The translations under genes and the position numbers were made by a program. Below, piece by piece: positions 38,359-51,800 of a stretch of DNA of 64,000 nt. Under the pieces are notes generated by a model, which was given only the letters and a program-made list of their open reading frames with translations, was not told the DNA's origin and did no database searches. The DNA is from Glandiceps talaboti (Eukaryota; Hemichordata; Enteropneusta; Spengelidae): assembly GCF_964340395.1 (NCBI RefSeq), contig NC_135560.1, positions 20,251,675-20,315,674 on the forward strand, given 5' to 3'. Positions within the stretch are counted from its first letter, which is position 1, and every line of letters begins with the position of its first letter.

Positions 38359-38861
38359 TACTTCTACATCACCATTTTTTTTATTTCCTATTCATTTCAT
38401 GAAAGTACTATTTACATCACACCTGAACAATAATATTTACATTCCCCTCTCTTGTGTACAAATGGTGAAAACATCTTTAACTGACAATTGAGAGAGACAA
38501 CGGTTTATCAGTAACACATGTACATTGCCAGCCCTCTCACAAACTATAACAAAACTAACTTTTTAGATCTGCATATTATGTTCTGTAAGATATGACATGT
38601 AGAGCTGTCCTACCAACCACCTATCCCAACAAGGAGTCACTGATGAAATCATAAGTTTCTGCCAACATCTGGTATCTTAACAAGTGCAAACAACTGACAA
38701 TTGTCACCATGACAACAACAAGTCCTAATCACAAGAGACAGAAAATGTATAACTTATTTGATTTCTAATTTGCATAATGACCTCCGTTTGAACTTCTAAA
38801 TCACTAGTTCAAGGTGGTGCTTAAACCTTCTCATTTTTTCATCATAAACCTATATATAATG

Positions 38862-39210
38862 AATACCACTCCAGGAAATAAAAGTATTTTCATAAACTTT
38901 TGGGTTATAGAGTCATTTCATGATTTCACATCACATAATTTCCAGGAATAACGACATTTTGTCCACTTTGGGGTTGATTGTTTTATTTGCACAGGTGTCA
39001 TGTATATATTTGTATATTATTGCATATGCATGTCTGCTGACTCCCATGAGGCAATACATGTCAATGGATAGAAACTACACTGGACAATGAATGAAAAACA
39101 AGTTTCAGCTCATTTTTTTCTTTGCAATCACAAGAAATGTAAGTGACATGAAGTCAGGAAATGACGTTCTCGAACCAAAAATTGACAAAAAATGTGGGAT
39201 TTTCCCCTGT
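38862..39210. mobile_element. Family B MITE (TTAA type), decayed copy
   Basis: Begins near ACCACTCCAGGAAATAAAAG and continues TTTTCATAAACTTTTGGGTT, AGTCATTTCATGATTT, as in the fuller copy at 44916. The far end carries a diverged inverted copy of the same arm (GAAATGACGTTCTCGAACC). It lies 100 bp beyond the stop codon of the PWWP3A-like gene, so it may be part of that gene's 3' UTR. Confidence 0.6.
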
Positions 39211-39307
39211 TGTTGATTTCATCTTCAATTATGCATAGATAGAAGCTGACAGTTGTTGGAGTCACACGAGATAAGATCAAACTATTTGGTTTCATTACAA
39301 AACATTC

Positions 39308-42300
39308 CTACGTGCAATCAATGATTTCGTCTGGTTTTTCTGAACTTTTCGGTATGCTAGGGAAATCATATATATCTGTCAAGTTGTGTGCCTGATGATA
39401 ATCCCCTTCCTGGAAGAAGATTTCTACAGCTCTCTTGCGGCTGACATGACGGATAGCTTCTATTGCCATGAGTATTGCCTGAAATTGTACAAAATGTAGA
39501 AATAGTTTATTGGACTGTATACGTAAATTGTCCCATCATTTTTAAGGGTGTTACAAAGAGAAACAGAACTGCCCTATATAAAGAGGATTATGGCTAATCT
39601 ATGCAAATGCGGGAAATTCAAACTGCTGTACAGAGTACTAGCTTCTGGGTCTTGTTTTCAGCATTTTTTCTGTGCTCTGAGAAACACAAGGTCATGTATC
39701 ATGTACAAATTGTTTGTGAATGTCGTAGGATGGTAACCTGATACACAAATTAGTTGAAAAGGAATCTGTTTGTTTCATAGAATGAAAGAAACTTTCAAAA
39801 TGAGACAAACTCCCCTTCAAACAGCTGTTTAGATTGTGTGTCACTCAGGATTATTCAAATATGCGGTATTTGCATGTGAACAACCCAGATAGGGAATGTT
39901 TATATTTTTGGTGATTACTTGCCAGTGAGTCATCACAAGTTCTCCACCCCTAAACATACAGTCAGTCATATGCAAAATAGGGTCCCAGGCCCAGGCAGTT
40001 GTACCTTTAAGTATAGGTGTCTTTAATATCATATATATATATATCTATTTACCTCTGGAATCCAGACTTCAGCTATGTAAGTAACACCAGATAAACCACC
40101 AGTCTTTTCTAATACATGCTCATCATACAGACTTTGTAGAAATCTGAATAACTCCTCTTGCTGTCAAGTACAAAACAAACAGAAAAGAAATTAAAATTAA
40201 ATCATTGAAAATGAGATGCAACTAAAATGGTCTGCTCGTTTATACTAGCCATTATTGTGTAGCTGTGCTTCTATGACTTGACTCTGACTCTTTCACAGTT
40301 TATCACAGCCATACAACCGTGAGTGGGAATGCTGAGAAATGAGCAAGATGAAATTTAAATCAGAGAACTACAAAATAACATATCCAAGCATAGACCCTCC
40401 ACCCACGGGTCTATGGTCCAAGCTATAAACTATACCACCAAGTGAATTACAATATAGGTTCTTATATCACGTTTGTCAAAGAAAATGCTTGGACTACTTC
40501 TAGCCTGCAGTTTTTATAGATATCAGCTTGGTTGAATTTGGGGCAGTCAAGAGTGTTTCTTGAGACAAAACTGTGTCAAAAATGGTCAATGTGAAGTAAG
40601 AATCCGAATTAAAGTCAAGACTACTAAAACGATAGTGGTCTGAGATCAGTGATATTATTTTGAATGGTTGGCTTGAAGTTTGTCATTTTTTCCAACTTAG
40701 CACCAAATCAGCTGTGATATCACCCATTCTTCATTACCATTGATGTCTGCATGGCTGCGAGACAGCAACAAGAGTTAGATCTGAGTTGAGGTGGAAGCAC
40801 ACCAATGCAAACAGGGCTAGGTGTATTGCCATGTTTGATTTATTTGTTTTGTGACCATTTTATCAACATTATGACAACAAAATCAATGCTAACCAACAAG
40901 GTCACCACTGAGGGCGCTGCATCCAGACAGAAGTACTCATCACCTTTCAGATTTATCATTCAGCACACAAGCACAGATCCAAAGTCTCTTACTACAAGAT
41001 TACTGGATTCCCAACATTTAGTGACAACATCATGTAGACATTAGACTTGAATTTGAAATATATTTTACAAAAAAGTATTTCTTCTATACCTGATTTTCAT
41101 CGATCATTGGACCAAATCCAGTGTGTTTTAATTCCTTCCTCCTAGAGTTAGGTCCATGCATGTAAATGTTATGTCTCTCATTTTGAACGATTCCATTGGC
41201 TACTCCGATCAGTTTGTCCTAAAAAATAGAAATGAGTTCAAGCATGATTTTATGTATTTGTTAACATAATAACATGTTTTACATCTTCCCTAGCAACACT
41301 TATAAGTTATATAGAAATGGAATTAAAATCTGGAGTTTATCTGCATGTATAGTCACTCTGGTTTTGTAAAACTACCACGTTCTTCATTTCCAAATTTTTG
41401 CAACCTCAAAAAATCTTAGAGAGAACATATATTTTGGCATGATGTAAATAGCATCCATCTTATGGATCATCAATGGCTACTTTTACATGCTGATCAATAA
41501 CCTGTTTCATTTTTTTTTAAAAATGTAACTTTTTATCAACCTACCTTCACAATATCTTTTTTTGTAATGAAATCCAGAAGTTTCTGCATCTTTCGTTGAC
41601 ATGATGTACCCCTGTGTGAAACCAAAAAAGTCAAGTACCATTTAATGATATTGGTAATTCGGTTTAAATTTTTCATTTGATTTTAATTCCATTGTATACT
41701 GCCCTCTAGAGCTCATTCAGCACAAAGTCTCATGAGATAATACCAACTACCTAGTTTATTGTTAGTTTTCAAATTAAGAGTCAAGTTCTTATCAGTCTTG
41801 CATTTTATCCATTCATTCAAATAGTGAATTTCATAATTACTTGAAGAGATGTAGTGTCTTTTCTTGGTAGGAGGTTTAGCTGGTTATCAAGTCACTGCCA
41901 CTCAAGGATCAAGATAATAATTTTGGTAGTAAATCAAATTTGTAAAGTTTCAAGGAGTATAAGTCTAATCCTATAGCCTTTGGAGTTTACTTATAAATTT
42001 TAGCCTAGCATAAGCGATTTCCTTCCTAAAAGACCAATAGGAATCTTTCTATGCAATACTGTTGTCATCTCACCTCCTTATTATTTTGGGATTTTTCTTT
42101 CCATTGGTAATTTTCCTACCCCGCTCATTTTCTTTCTCCATTTTCTTCTCCTCTTTACCCTGCTCCTCTTCATCTTCAGATGCATCCACAGTATCAGCAA
42201 AGAACGGAAGCACAGCTAAGGATGCAACATCATCTACTTCATCTTACACAACAAAGGAAAGAGGACCATTAAAGTTTCTAATTTGGTAAAATTTTGTTTC

Positions 42301-42806
42301 ATGAATTATATGACTGATCAATGAGGAAAGTACTGTGTAAAATGTCTTGTATTTTCTAGATAATTTACTGTTAGCCGTGGTTCTCCACCAATACTGTGCC
42401 AGATTTCCCCATCCATTAATGAGAGGTTCTCTTCTATCTGCTAGATATGTAACACGGACAACATTACAGTTTGTGTAGTGAGTATAGATTTATAGACATT
42501 ACATACCTTCTTTGAAATACTCCAATGGACTGGTCACTGTAACTGTCCCAAGTCCTGTAACACAAATAAATGGCAATAAACATTCACTAAGACACAGGCA
42601 CAGACAGACACAGCCAGACACAAACACAGACACAGACACAGACACAGACACAGACACAGACACAGACACAGACACAGACACAGACACAGACACAGAAACA
42701 CACATACATACATACATACATACAGACATACATACATACATACATACATACATACACACACACAGACATACATACATGCACAGATAGACACACATAGACA
42801 CAGACA

Positions 42807-42875
<69 letters not shown>

Positions 42876-45800
42876 TGAAATAGTCATTATTGACACTTAT
42901 GGGATTGCTACTTTGATCTGCTTCCAATAAAACATAACATCATATTAAATAAAACATTCTTGGGCAAATTTCCCCCCACTTATATAATTTTCTGCAAAAT
43001 TGCATGTAAAACTCTACCTGTTTTCATTGTTTGAACACACCTCTTTTTTTTTAAATAGTCATTGACTGTTTGGACACAGTAAAGGAACATACCTCTTTTT
43101 CTAAAATAGTCGTCAACCATTTGGACACATTCAAGGAACAGTCCTGATGCTGGATGTTTCATATTAGAGCCAAGTGCCTACAGATACAAAATGTCAAAGT
43201 CTTGAAATGTGATGATTTTGTAGTTTTGTATTTCTTTCCTTTTCTAAAATTGTAACTGTAATAAATACACCTTGATGCAAAGAAAGTTGGAAAGAGATAT
43301 GTTGGTATTAGCAATCTTTAAGACTGACTGAGATAATAGTAGCCAACAAAAAAAACATGGCAGTATATTACACCAGGGCTACAAAAGTAAGGGTCTGAAA
43401 CTTCCATTGTTTTGTTTGGAAGCTCTCAACAGGTAACAGACCAAGTCCTGTGAGAAAATGCATGAAAAAAGCAGAAAATGTACCTTTGCATTAACATTAA
43501 TATGTACCTGAAAATAGGACTTATATCTAAAATGGCTGAAAGATATTTAATTGATAGCGACAGGAAATAATTTCCTCTTGATTCTGGTATTATATTTAGA
43601 GGTGGTGGGGGGCAGATTGTAAAATATAAAGCCTGTTGAAATATAATTTCCTCTTTTCCCTTTCTTCCTAGAGTCTATGTAACTCATTTGAATATTGATG
43701 AGTCCTAATAGAACTAAGTATACAAATATACTTACAATGTATGTCTCTCTGTCAGGACAGTTGAACAGTTTCAGATTTTTTATATTTACAGAAATCCTGT
43801 GAACATAATAGAAATTTACTACAGTTATTTGAAAAAATATTACACTGGCACAAAAAATGTGTAGAAATCCACCCTTCCTATGATTCATTTAAAACCAATA
43901 AATTCTGAATACAAGACATTTAACAGTCAGAACCTACCCTCTAATCTTTGTCTGTGGATATCCAATAAAGTACACCGATGCCTTGTGCTTCTTTTTCTGC
44001 AAAGATTTGATCTAAAAGTGGGGAAAATAAGCACAAATTAGATTGTATTAGACAAATATAATCCTAAACTTGTACATCTAAAAAGTGTGCGCTATAAACA
44101 TTGCAGTCTTTTTAAAGTGGGATCAGACTACTTCTTAGCACAGCAAGGAATGCATGTACAAGATTACAATATACTGACTTCAACTCTAACATTGTATTTT
44201 GCTAAGATTTGAGAATCTTGGTATTAGAGAAGGAAATCTGGTAATATTTGCAATGGCTAAAGGTTAGTACCATAATTATGTTGGGGAAACCCAGTAAAAT
44301 AGCTGGGAAACTCAGGTAGAATTTACCTAGTTACAGTCCCTAACAAAAATACTGTATAACACAATCATAATTGTTGATTGAAGAGTTCATAAGCAATTTA
44401 TATATGGAGATATATCTTCTTATATTTGTGATGAGTTTACAGCATGTTACAGGTTAGTGTTCACTGGCTCTGTTTGATACAACCACACAGAAACCAATAA
44501 GAAACTGTACATGCTACAGCCTACACTTTTTGATACAGCACTCATAGTTTGAGATGTTATACAAGTTCACATCGTAGCTTGTATAAAATTTTGAAACACG
44601 ATTCATTAATTTGTCTTACAAACAACCAAACGATAGGCCTTTAATAAACTCACTTACAGCAATACCATCCAAATCTTCACACCAATTCAACAGACAAATA
44701 AAACAGTAAATAAATTCCTGTATGTATTTAATAAATCATCCATGTCATTCACACAGTTATTAGCAGAATAATTATATGAATCAACTTACAATAGCTGGCC
44801 AAGATGGCCACTTGCCCAACTTTGCCCAAACAATGTCTTCTGATTTAAAGGAGTGAGCTGGAACAAAAAAAAAAGAAAAGGTTTATTTTTCATAGTCCAT
44901 ATAATGTCTTCTGACTTAAAGGGGAACACGCCATTCCATGAAATATAGATATTTTCATAAACTATGGGTTCTGTGTTCTGGAGAGTCATTTCATGATGTA
45001 ATATAATCTATAATTACTTGCAAATTTCAGAGAAACATCAAGTTGATCTTGTGGCTTTATAGGAGCGCTTTACTGTGGGACATTGCATCATGGGAGTCAG
45101 CAGAAATAATATATTCATGGTTGGGCAATGGATATTCTTGATTCCTGAGTGCTTATTCCCTTCAGTGTAAACACTTCTCATATTCTCTGTGCAACCATGA
45201 ATATATTATTTCTACTGACCCATAGTAAAGATACCCTATAAAAGTACAAGATCAACTTGATGTTTCTCTGAAATTGCAAGTAATTGTAGGTGATGTAAAA
45301 TCATGAAATGACTCCAGAACCCATAGTTTATGGAAATACCTTTATTTCCTGGAGTGGTGTTCCCCTTTAAACTTCAGTGGTTGTCTGCTAGGCATGTCTA
45401 GAAGTTCTTTTTCTTTATTGACAAACACGATATTTTACATTGAGATCTAAATGTCAGCTTTTACCCATCTCAGCTTCCAAACACCATGTTTGGCTAATGC
45501 CAATGTTAACATGTGAGATGAAAAAGTCCATTGTAAAGAATGTAAACTTCTGCTCAGAAATGCAGTTTTGTAGGAGTATTCTAAGTTAATGTCTAGGGAT
45601 TTATAGCATGGTACCTTGAGGCATGTGTTTGTGAATTGAATAACTAAATGTGTTGAAATAAAAAATTTTTGTTGTAAATATCATAAAAGTGGGGTAAGCA
45701 ACTAACATTGCTTTGTTGTACAGTTTACTTCAGAGTGTCACTTTTGATTTAAGGCTTTTACCTGCTTTTGGTCCACTGGAGGGAGTACTGAAGACATCTG

Positions 45801-48800
45801 GAAGATCATCATCATCATCGTCGTCATCTTCATCACTACTACTTAATGATGATGAGTGAGTGGTAGTGTCATCACATAAATCTCTATCACAGTACTCTGG
45901 TACTTGTTTTGACCTGACAATATCATATGAGAGCAAAGAAAAGCAGAATTATTCCTGTACAAGCTTAACCTAGCTGTAACAGGCACATTTTTTGAAAATG
46001 TTTTGTTAGGTACTTGTGACATTGTACACCACGATTGCACCACCTATGGGTAAACATATTTTTTTATAACTGTATACACGATTTTTGGGTTCCACACCCA
46101 ACAACAAGCGCCCTCAACGGTAATCACAATTCAACCTGTTTATGTACTACTTATGGATAATATTGACCAATGATTAACATGCACAATGTCTAATTATCGG
46201 TATTGTAATAATTTTCAGTGAATATATAGTGGCTGTCTGATTGAAAAATGATACTCCAGTTACAACTAGTACAGTTTTTACATGGTGACAGATTCAAAAC
46301 CGAGCTGTGTCATGATATTTAAACTTGCCAGTTTTCTACCTACAGATAATATAGACCACTAATTAACGAATACAATGTCTTTTTATAAGTAATTGACCAG
46401 TGACTATATCTTTTTTTTTTTTTTAATTTTTAATTTATTTCCAAAACAACTATATCTTTGACTATTTGATGAACAAAATGTCCAGTTGCAGCTAGTGTAA
46501 ATTCTGAACGTTTTGACTCAAACTTTGAGCACTGTTGAACCAATGGCATTGACAAATATTGTTGTGATGTACAACAGCCATGGTATAATATTATATAAAT
46601 ACTCTATTTTTAGTTCAAAAGTTGTGGGTGGTATGATTAATAGGCAGTCTTAGGACTTGTTTTCCGATGTAGAAACCTTAACAATACAGTTTGAGGTGAC
46701 TTCGTGACTCACTTCTGATAACACACGCATTGAGTATTCAGTTCTTTTGTTGCATTAAGATTGAGTTTCTGGGTCTTCTTTATTTATCAATTACTTTCTA
46801 CACAGACCGACCACCTACAGGCCTATGCTTTCTACAATCACTTCTATCCCTTTAATTATCAATTGCTATACAACCAACATTAGAATAATAATAATAATGA
46901 GAATGATAAACTTTCATGGCTGCCCACACAAGAGATCTTAAATTAGTAAGGTTTGAACAATTTCTAATCATTAGTAAATAGTATTCCATGGTTACAGCTG
47001 ACCAAATGAGAACTTGCGTAAGATATATTCACCTAGTCAGAATAGCTTGTTATACAACCAAGGGTTTTCAATTGCTCAACGCTCACAAGTATCATTGGTG
47101 GCCTGTTCAGGTTGACAAAGTTTGTCAAACTTTCTGCTACATCATCTCTATGACCATGTCATTGCTACTACACCTCCTACAGGTAGCAGTAAAGCCAGCA
47201 AACAGTCAATTCGACAAAGTCTGTTCACCTCAACAACTGAAACATTACTTGTAACACAGACAACTAATTGTAAGTAATTAGAACACTTGGTTTTGTACCA
47301 AGAACTAAATTTATTACTAAGCGTTTTTGTTTGTTTGTTTGTTTGTTTGTTTGTTTGTTGTTGTTTTGTTTTTTTTTTTGGGGGGGGGGACATCCAGCAG
47401 AGCCCTGACAGTTGACTCTTCAGTTCCATATTGTATCTGATATAGTTTCTTTGTCACCTTAAAACCTGATTTAAGAAGCTCTGTCAGCCAATACTCTTAA
47501 AAGGGCAATGCCCCTCAGAAGCTCTCTGTCAGCCAATACTCTTAAAAGGGCAATGCCCCTCAGAAGCTCTCTGTCAGCCAATACTCTTAAAAGGGCAATG
47601 CCCCTCAGAAGCTCTCTGTCAGCCAATACTCTTAAAAGGGCAATGCCCCTCAGAAGCTCTCTGTCAGCCAATACTCTTAAAAGGGCAATGCCCCTAAGAA
47701 GCTCTGTCAGCCAATACTCTTAAAAGGGCAGTGGCCCTCAGAAGCTCTCTGTCAGCCAATACTCTTAAAAGGGCAATGCCCCTCAGAAGCTCTCTGTCAG
47801 CCAATACTCTTAAAAGGGCAATGCCCCTCAGAAGCTCTCTGTCAGCCAATACTCTTAAAAGGGCAATGCCCTTCAGAAGCTCTCTGTCAGCCAATACTCT
47901 TAAAAGGGCAATGCCCCTCAGAAGCTCTCTGTCAGCCAATACTCTTAAAAGGGCAATGCCCCTCAGAAGCTCTCTGTCAGCCAATACTCTTAAAAGGGCA
48001 ATGCCCCTCAGAAGCTCTCTGTCAGCCAATACTCTTAAAAGGGCAATGCCCCTCAGAAGCTCTCTGTCAGTCAATACTCTTAAAAGGGCAATGCCCCTCA
48101 GAAGCTCTCTGTCAGCCAATACTCTTAAAAGGGCAATGCCCTTCAGAAGCTCTCTGTCAGCCAATACTCTTAAAAGGGCAATGCCCCTCAGAAGCTCTCT
48201 GTCAGCCAATACTCTTAAAAGGGCAATGCCCCTCAGAAGCTCTCTGTCAGCCAATACTCTTAAAAGGGCAATGCCCCTCAGAAGCTCTCTGTCAGTCAAT
48301 ACTCTTAAAAGGGCAATGCCCCTCAGAAGCTCTCTGTCAGCCAATACTCTTAAAAGGGCAATGCCCTTCAGAAGCTCTCTGTCAGCCAATACTCTTAAAA
48401 GGGCAATGCCCCTCAGAAGCTCTCTGTCAGCCAATACTCTTAAAAGGGCAATGCCCCTCAGAAGCTCTCTGTCAGCCAATACTCTTAAAAGGGCAATGCC
48501 CCTCAGAAGCTCTCTGTCAGCCAATACTCTTAAAAGGGCAGTGCCCCTCAGAAGCTCTCTGTCAGCCAATACTCTTAAAAGGGCAATGCCTCTCAGAAGC
48601 TCTCTGTCAGCCAATACTCTTAAAAGGGCAATGCCCCTCAGAAGCTCTTTGTCAGCCAATACTCTTAAAAGGGCAATGCCCCTCAGAAGCTCTCTGTCAG
48701 CCAATACTCTTAAAAGGGCAATGCCCCTCAGAAGCTCTCTGTCAGCCAACACTCTTAAAAGGGCAGTGGCCCTCAGAAGCTCTCTGTCAGCCAACACTCT

Positions 48801-51800
48801 TAAAAGGGCAATGCCCCTCAGAAGCTCTCTGTCAGCCAACACTCTTAAAAGGGCAGTGGCCCTCAGAAGCTCTCTGACAGCCAACACTCTTAAAAGGGCA
48901 ATGCCCCTCAGAAGCTCCCTGTCAGCCAATACTCTTAAAAGGGCAGTGGCCCTCAGAAGCTCTCTGACAGCCAACACTCTTAAAAGGGCAATGCCCCTCA
49001 GAAGCTCTCTGTCAGCCAATACTCTTAAAAGGGCAATGCCCCTCAGAAGCTCTCTGACAGCCAACACTCTTAAAAGGGCAATGCCCCTCAGAAGCTCTCT
49101 GACAGCCAATACTCTTAAAAGGGCAGTGCCCCTCAGAAGCTCTCTGACAGCCAACACTCTTAAAAGGGCAATGTCCCTCAGAAGCTCTCTATCAGCCAAT
49201 ACTCTTAAAAGGGCAATGCCCCTCAGAAGCTCTCTGTCAGCCAATACTCTTAAAAGGGCAGTGCCCCTCAGAAGCTCTCTGTCAGCCAATACTCTTAAAA
49301 GGGCAATGCCTCTCAGAAGCTCTCTGTCAGCCAATACTCTTAAAAGGGCAATGCCCCTCAGAAGCTCTCTGTCAGCCAACACTCTTAAAAGGGCAGTGGC
49401 CCTCAGAAGCTCTCTGTCAGCCAACACTCTTAAAAGGGCAATGCCCCTCAGAAGCTCTCTGTCAGCCAACACTCTTAAAAGGGCAGTGGCCCTCAGAAGC
49501 TCTCTGACAGCCAACACTCTTAAAAGGGCAATGCCCCTCAGAAGCTCCCTGTCAGCCAATACTCTTAAAAGGGCAGTGGCCCTCAGAAGCTCTCTGACAG
49601 CCAACACTCTTAAAAGGGCAATGCCCCTCAGAAGCTCTCTGTCAGCCAATACTCTTAAAAGGGCAATGCCCCTCAGAAGCTCTCTGACAGCCAACACTCT
49701 TAAAAGGGCAATGCCCCTCAGAAGCTCTCTGACAGCCAATACTCTTAAAAGGGCAGTGCCCCTCAGAAGCTCTCTGACAGCCAACACTCTTAAAAGGGCA
49801 ATGTCCCTCAGAAGCTCTCTATCAGCCAATACTCTTAAAAGGGCAATGCCCCTCAGAAGCTCTCTGACAGCCAACACTCTTAAAAGGGCAATGCCCCTGA
49901 GAGGAGGATATGCAAATAGCATAAATAGTAGAACACATAAATATTCATGATTGTTTTATTTCAAGGTAATAAGCACTTAGGAGCCATGAATATTCATATC
50001 CTCCTATTGCATATGAATGTCTACTGACTCCAATGAGCCTGAGGCAATAATGAAGACTGACATTGAACAATGACTTCGGAAAAATTTCAACTCAGATTTT
50101 CTCAGCCAACGCGTGTAATGTGAGTGATGTAAAATAATTAAACAATTCTCCAGAACCCAAAGTTACAAATATATCTTCATTTTTGGGACCAGTGTTCTCC
50201 TTTAAGATCAATATATCTCAAATAATTTTCATACTTGATATTGTAAGATAATAAATTCTTAAATTATTTACTAAATATGAAATTAGCAAACTTAACTTAC
50301 ATCTTCTTTCCTACCGACACTGTGGTTTTGTCTTTTAGATGTACGTTAAAAGCTGAAATAAAACAAAATGATAACATTAATTTCAAAACAATTATGTTTG
50401 TCATAGTTTCCTTATTTATGATAAACTCCACATTTGTTGATTTTGATGATATGACTTTTTACATGAACCAAACCTAGACTAGAAGCTTTGGTATACGTAC
50501 ACTCACATACATTAAGGTGCATACATTGAAAAATTATGAAAAGTTCTGATATCAATATTCTTGGTCATTCATGTGGAAACATTTTTTGTCAAAGAGAAGT
50601 GAAATAGGTAGACAGTTGATTGAGTGGTAATATTTGGCTGCTGGGCCTGATGTTTATTTTGTTATTGCATGCAGGCACTTTGCTAGCATGCTCAAATTGG
50701 GCATGTTGTATAGGTTTTGACAGGACAGTTTTTAGTGACATGGTCAGAATCTTGTCCCATACTCTGTCTGTAAGTAAGACTATTGTCAGAATCTTGTCCC
50801 ATACTCTGTCTGTAAGTAAGACTATTATCAGAATCTTGTCCCATACTCTGTCTGCAAGCAAGACTATTGTCAGAATCTAGTCCTAAACTCTGTCCGCCAG
50901 AATCAACAACTGCAGACAATTTACTTTTTATTCCCAAAGCTCTTGTTGCTACACAAGAACATGTCAAATATACAACCAGGTGACATAAATGTCAAAGAAC
51001 ACCTGCATACCACATACAAAATGTGTTTACCAAATCGACTATTTGTTGTTAACTAGAAGTTTGTCAGTTCTCTTGTCATGTCTATCAAATAGTACACAGT
51101 AAGACAAAGTCACTGAATCATTTTTAAGGCCAGAGTTTCAATCCCAGGTTCTCACATTAGTGTTATCTTATCAGTGGAGCCATGAGGATTACATAGGATC
51201 ATTCTTTTGTTCTGAACTAACTTTTTTCTATAGTTTTGTCAGACAACTGGTCTTCACACCTAAAGTTAAATCCTTTTTCAAAGTGGGCCTTTAAGCTTTC
51301 AAACATTTATCAACTTATAACAGTCACACTCAAGAGTTATGGAGTTCTATAACAGTCACACTCATGAGTCACGGAGTTCTGTAACAGTCACACTCATGAG
51401 TTATGGAGTTCTATTAATAGTCACACTCACGAGTTATGGAGTTCTATAATAGTCACACTCATGAGTCACGGAGTTCTGTAACAGTCACACTCACGAGTTA
51501 TGGAGTTCTATAATAATCTTACCAGTCATAAAAATACAACACAATGATAATCTTTAATCCAAATAAATTCAGAAATTTGTTGAATGGAACACAGAACAGC
51601 ATCCTGGTGCCCTAGTGTTGTTGAAGTTGGAGGAAACCAGAGTACCTGACGAAAACCTGCTGTGTTATTTTGACAGGGTCACATCGAGTATCATCCATAT
51701 TACACACAGACCTGGTACGTTAATCAAACCCAACCGACACCGAGTGGGTTCGAATCCAGACTGTAGTGGTAAGAGGCATACAAGCTAACCGCTTGGCCAC

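Larger units (their letters stand above)
34738..39307. other. Spacer between alpha-tubulin 2 and the PWWP3A-like gene
   Basis: The two genes converge here, so both 3' UTRs end in this stretch. It contains a palindromic element (36069-36404), a family A MITE (38210), a decayed family B MITE (38862) and a CTCF-type motif (35389). No open frame with recognisable features was found. Confidence 0.55.

Noticed and set aside
47694-49950. Open frames of about 740 codons on both strands across the 45-bp minisatellite
   Set aside because: A stop-free 45-bp unit repeated in register gives a long frame automatically, on either strand. The array lies in an intron of the PWWP3A-like gene, is broken by a 2-bp shorter unit, and the repeat peptide has no family match I know.
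51746-51799. Possible tRNA gene on the minus strand
   Set aside because: A and B boxes are present but the acceptor and T-stem pairing do not close and a SINE body follows.
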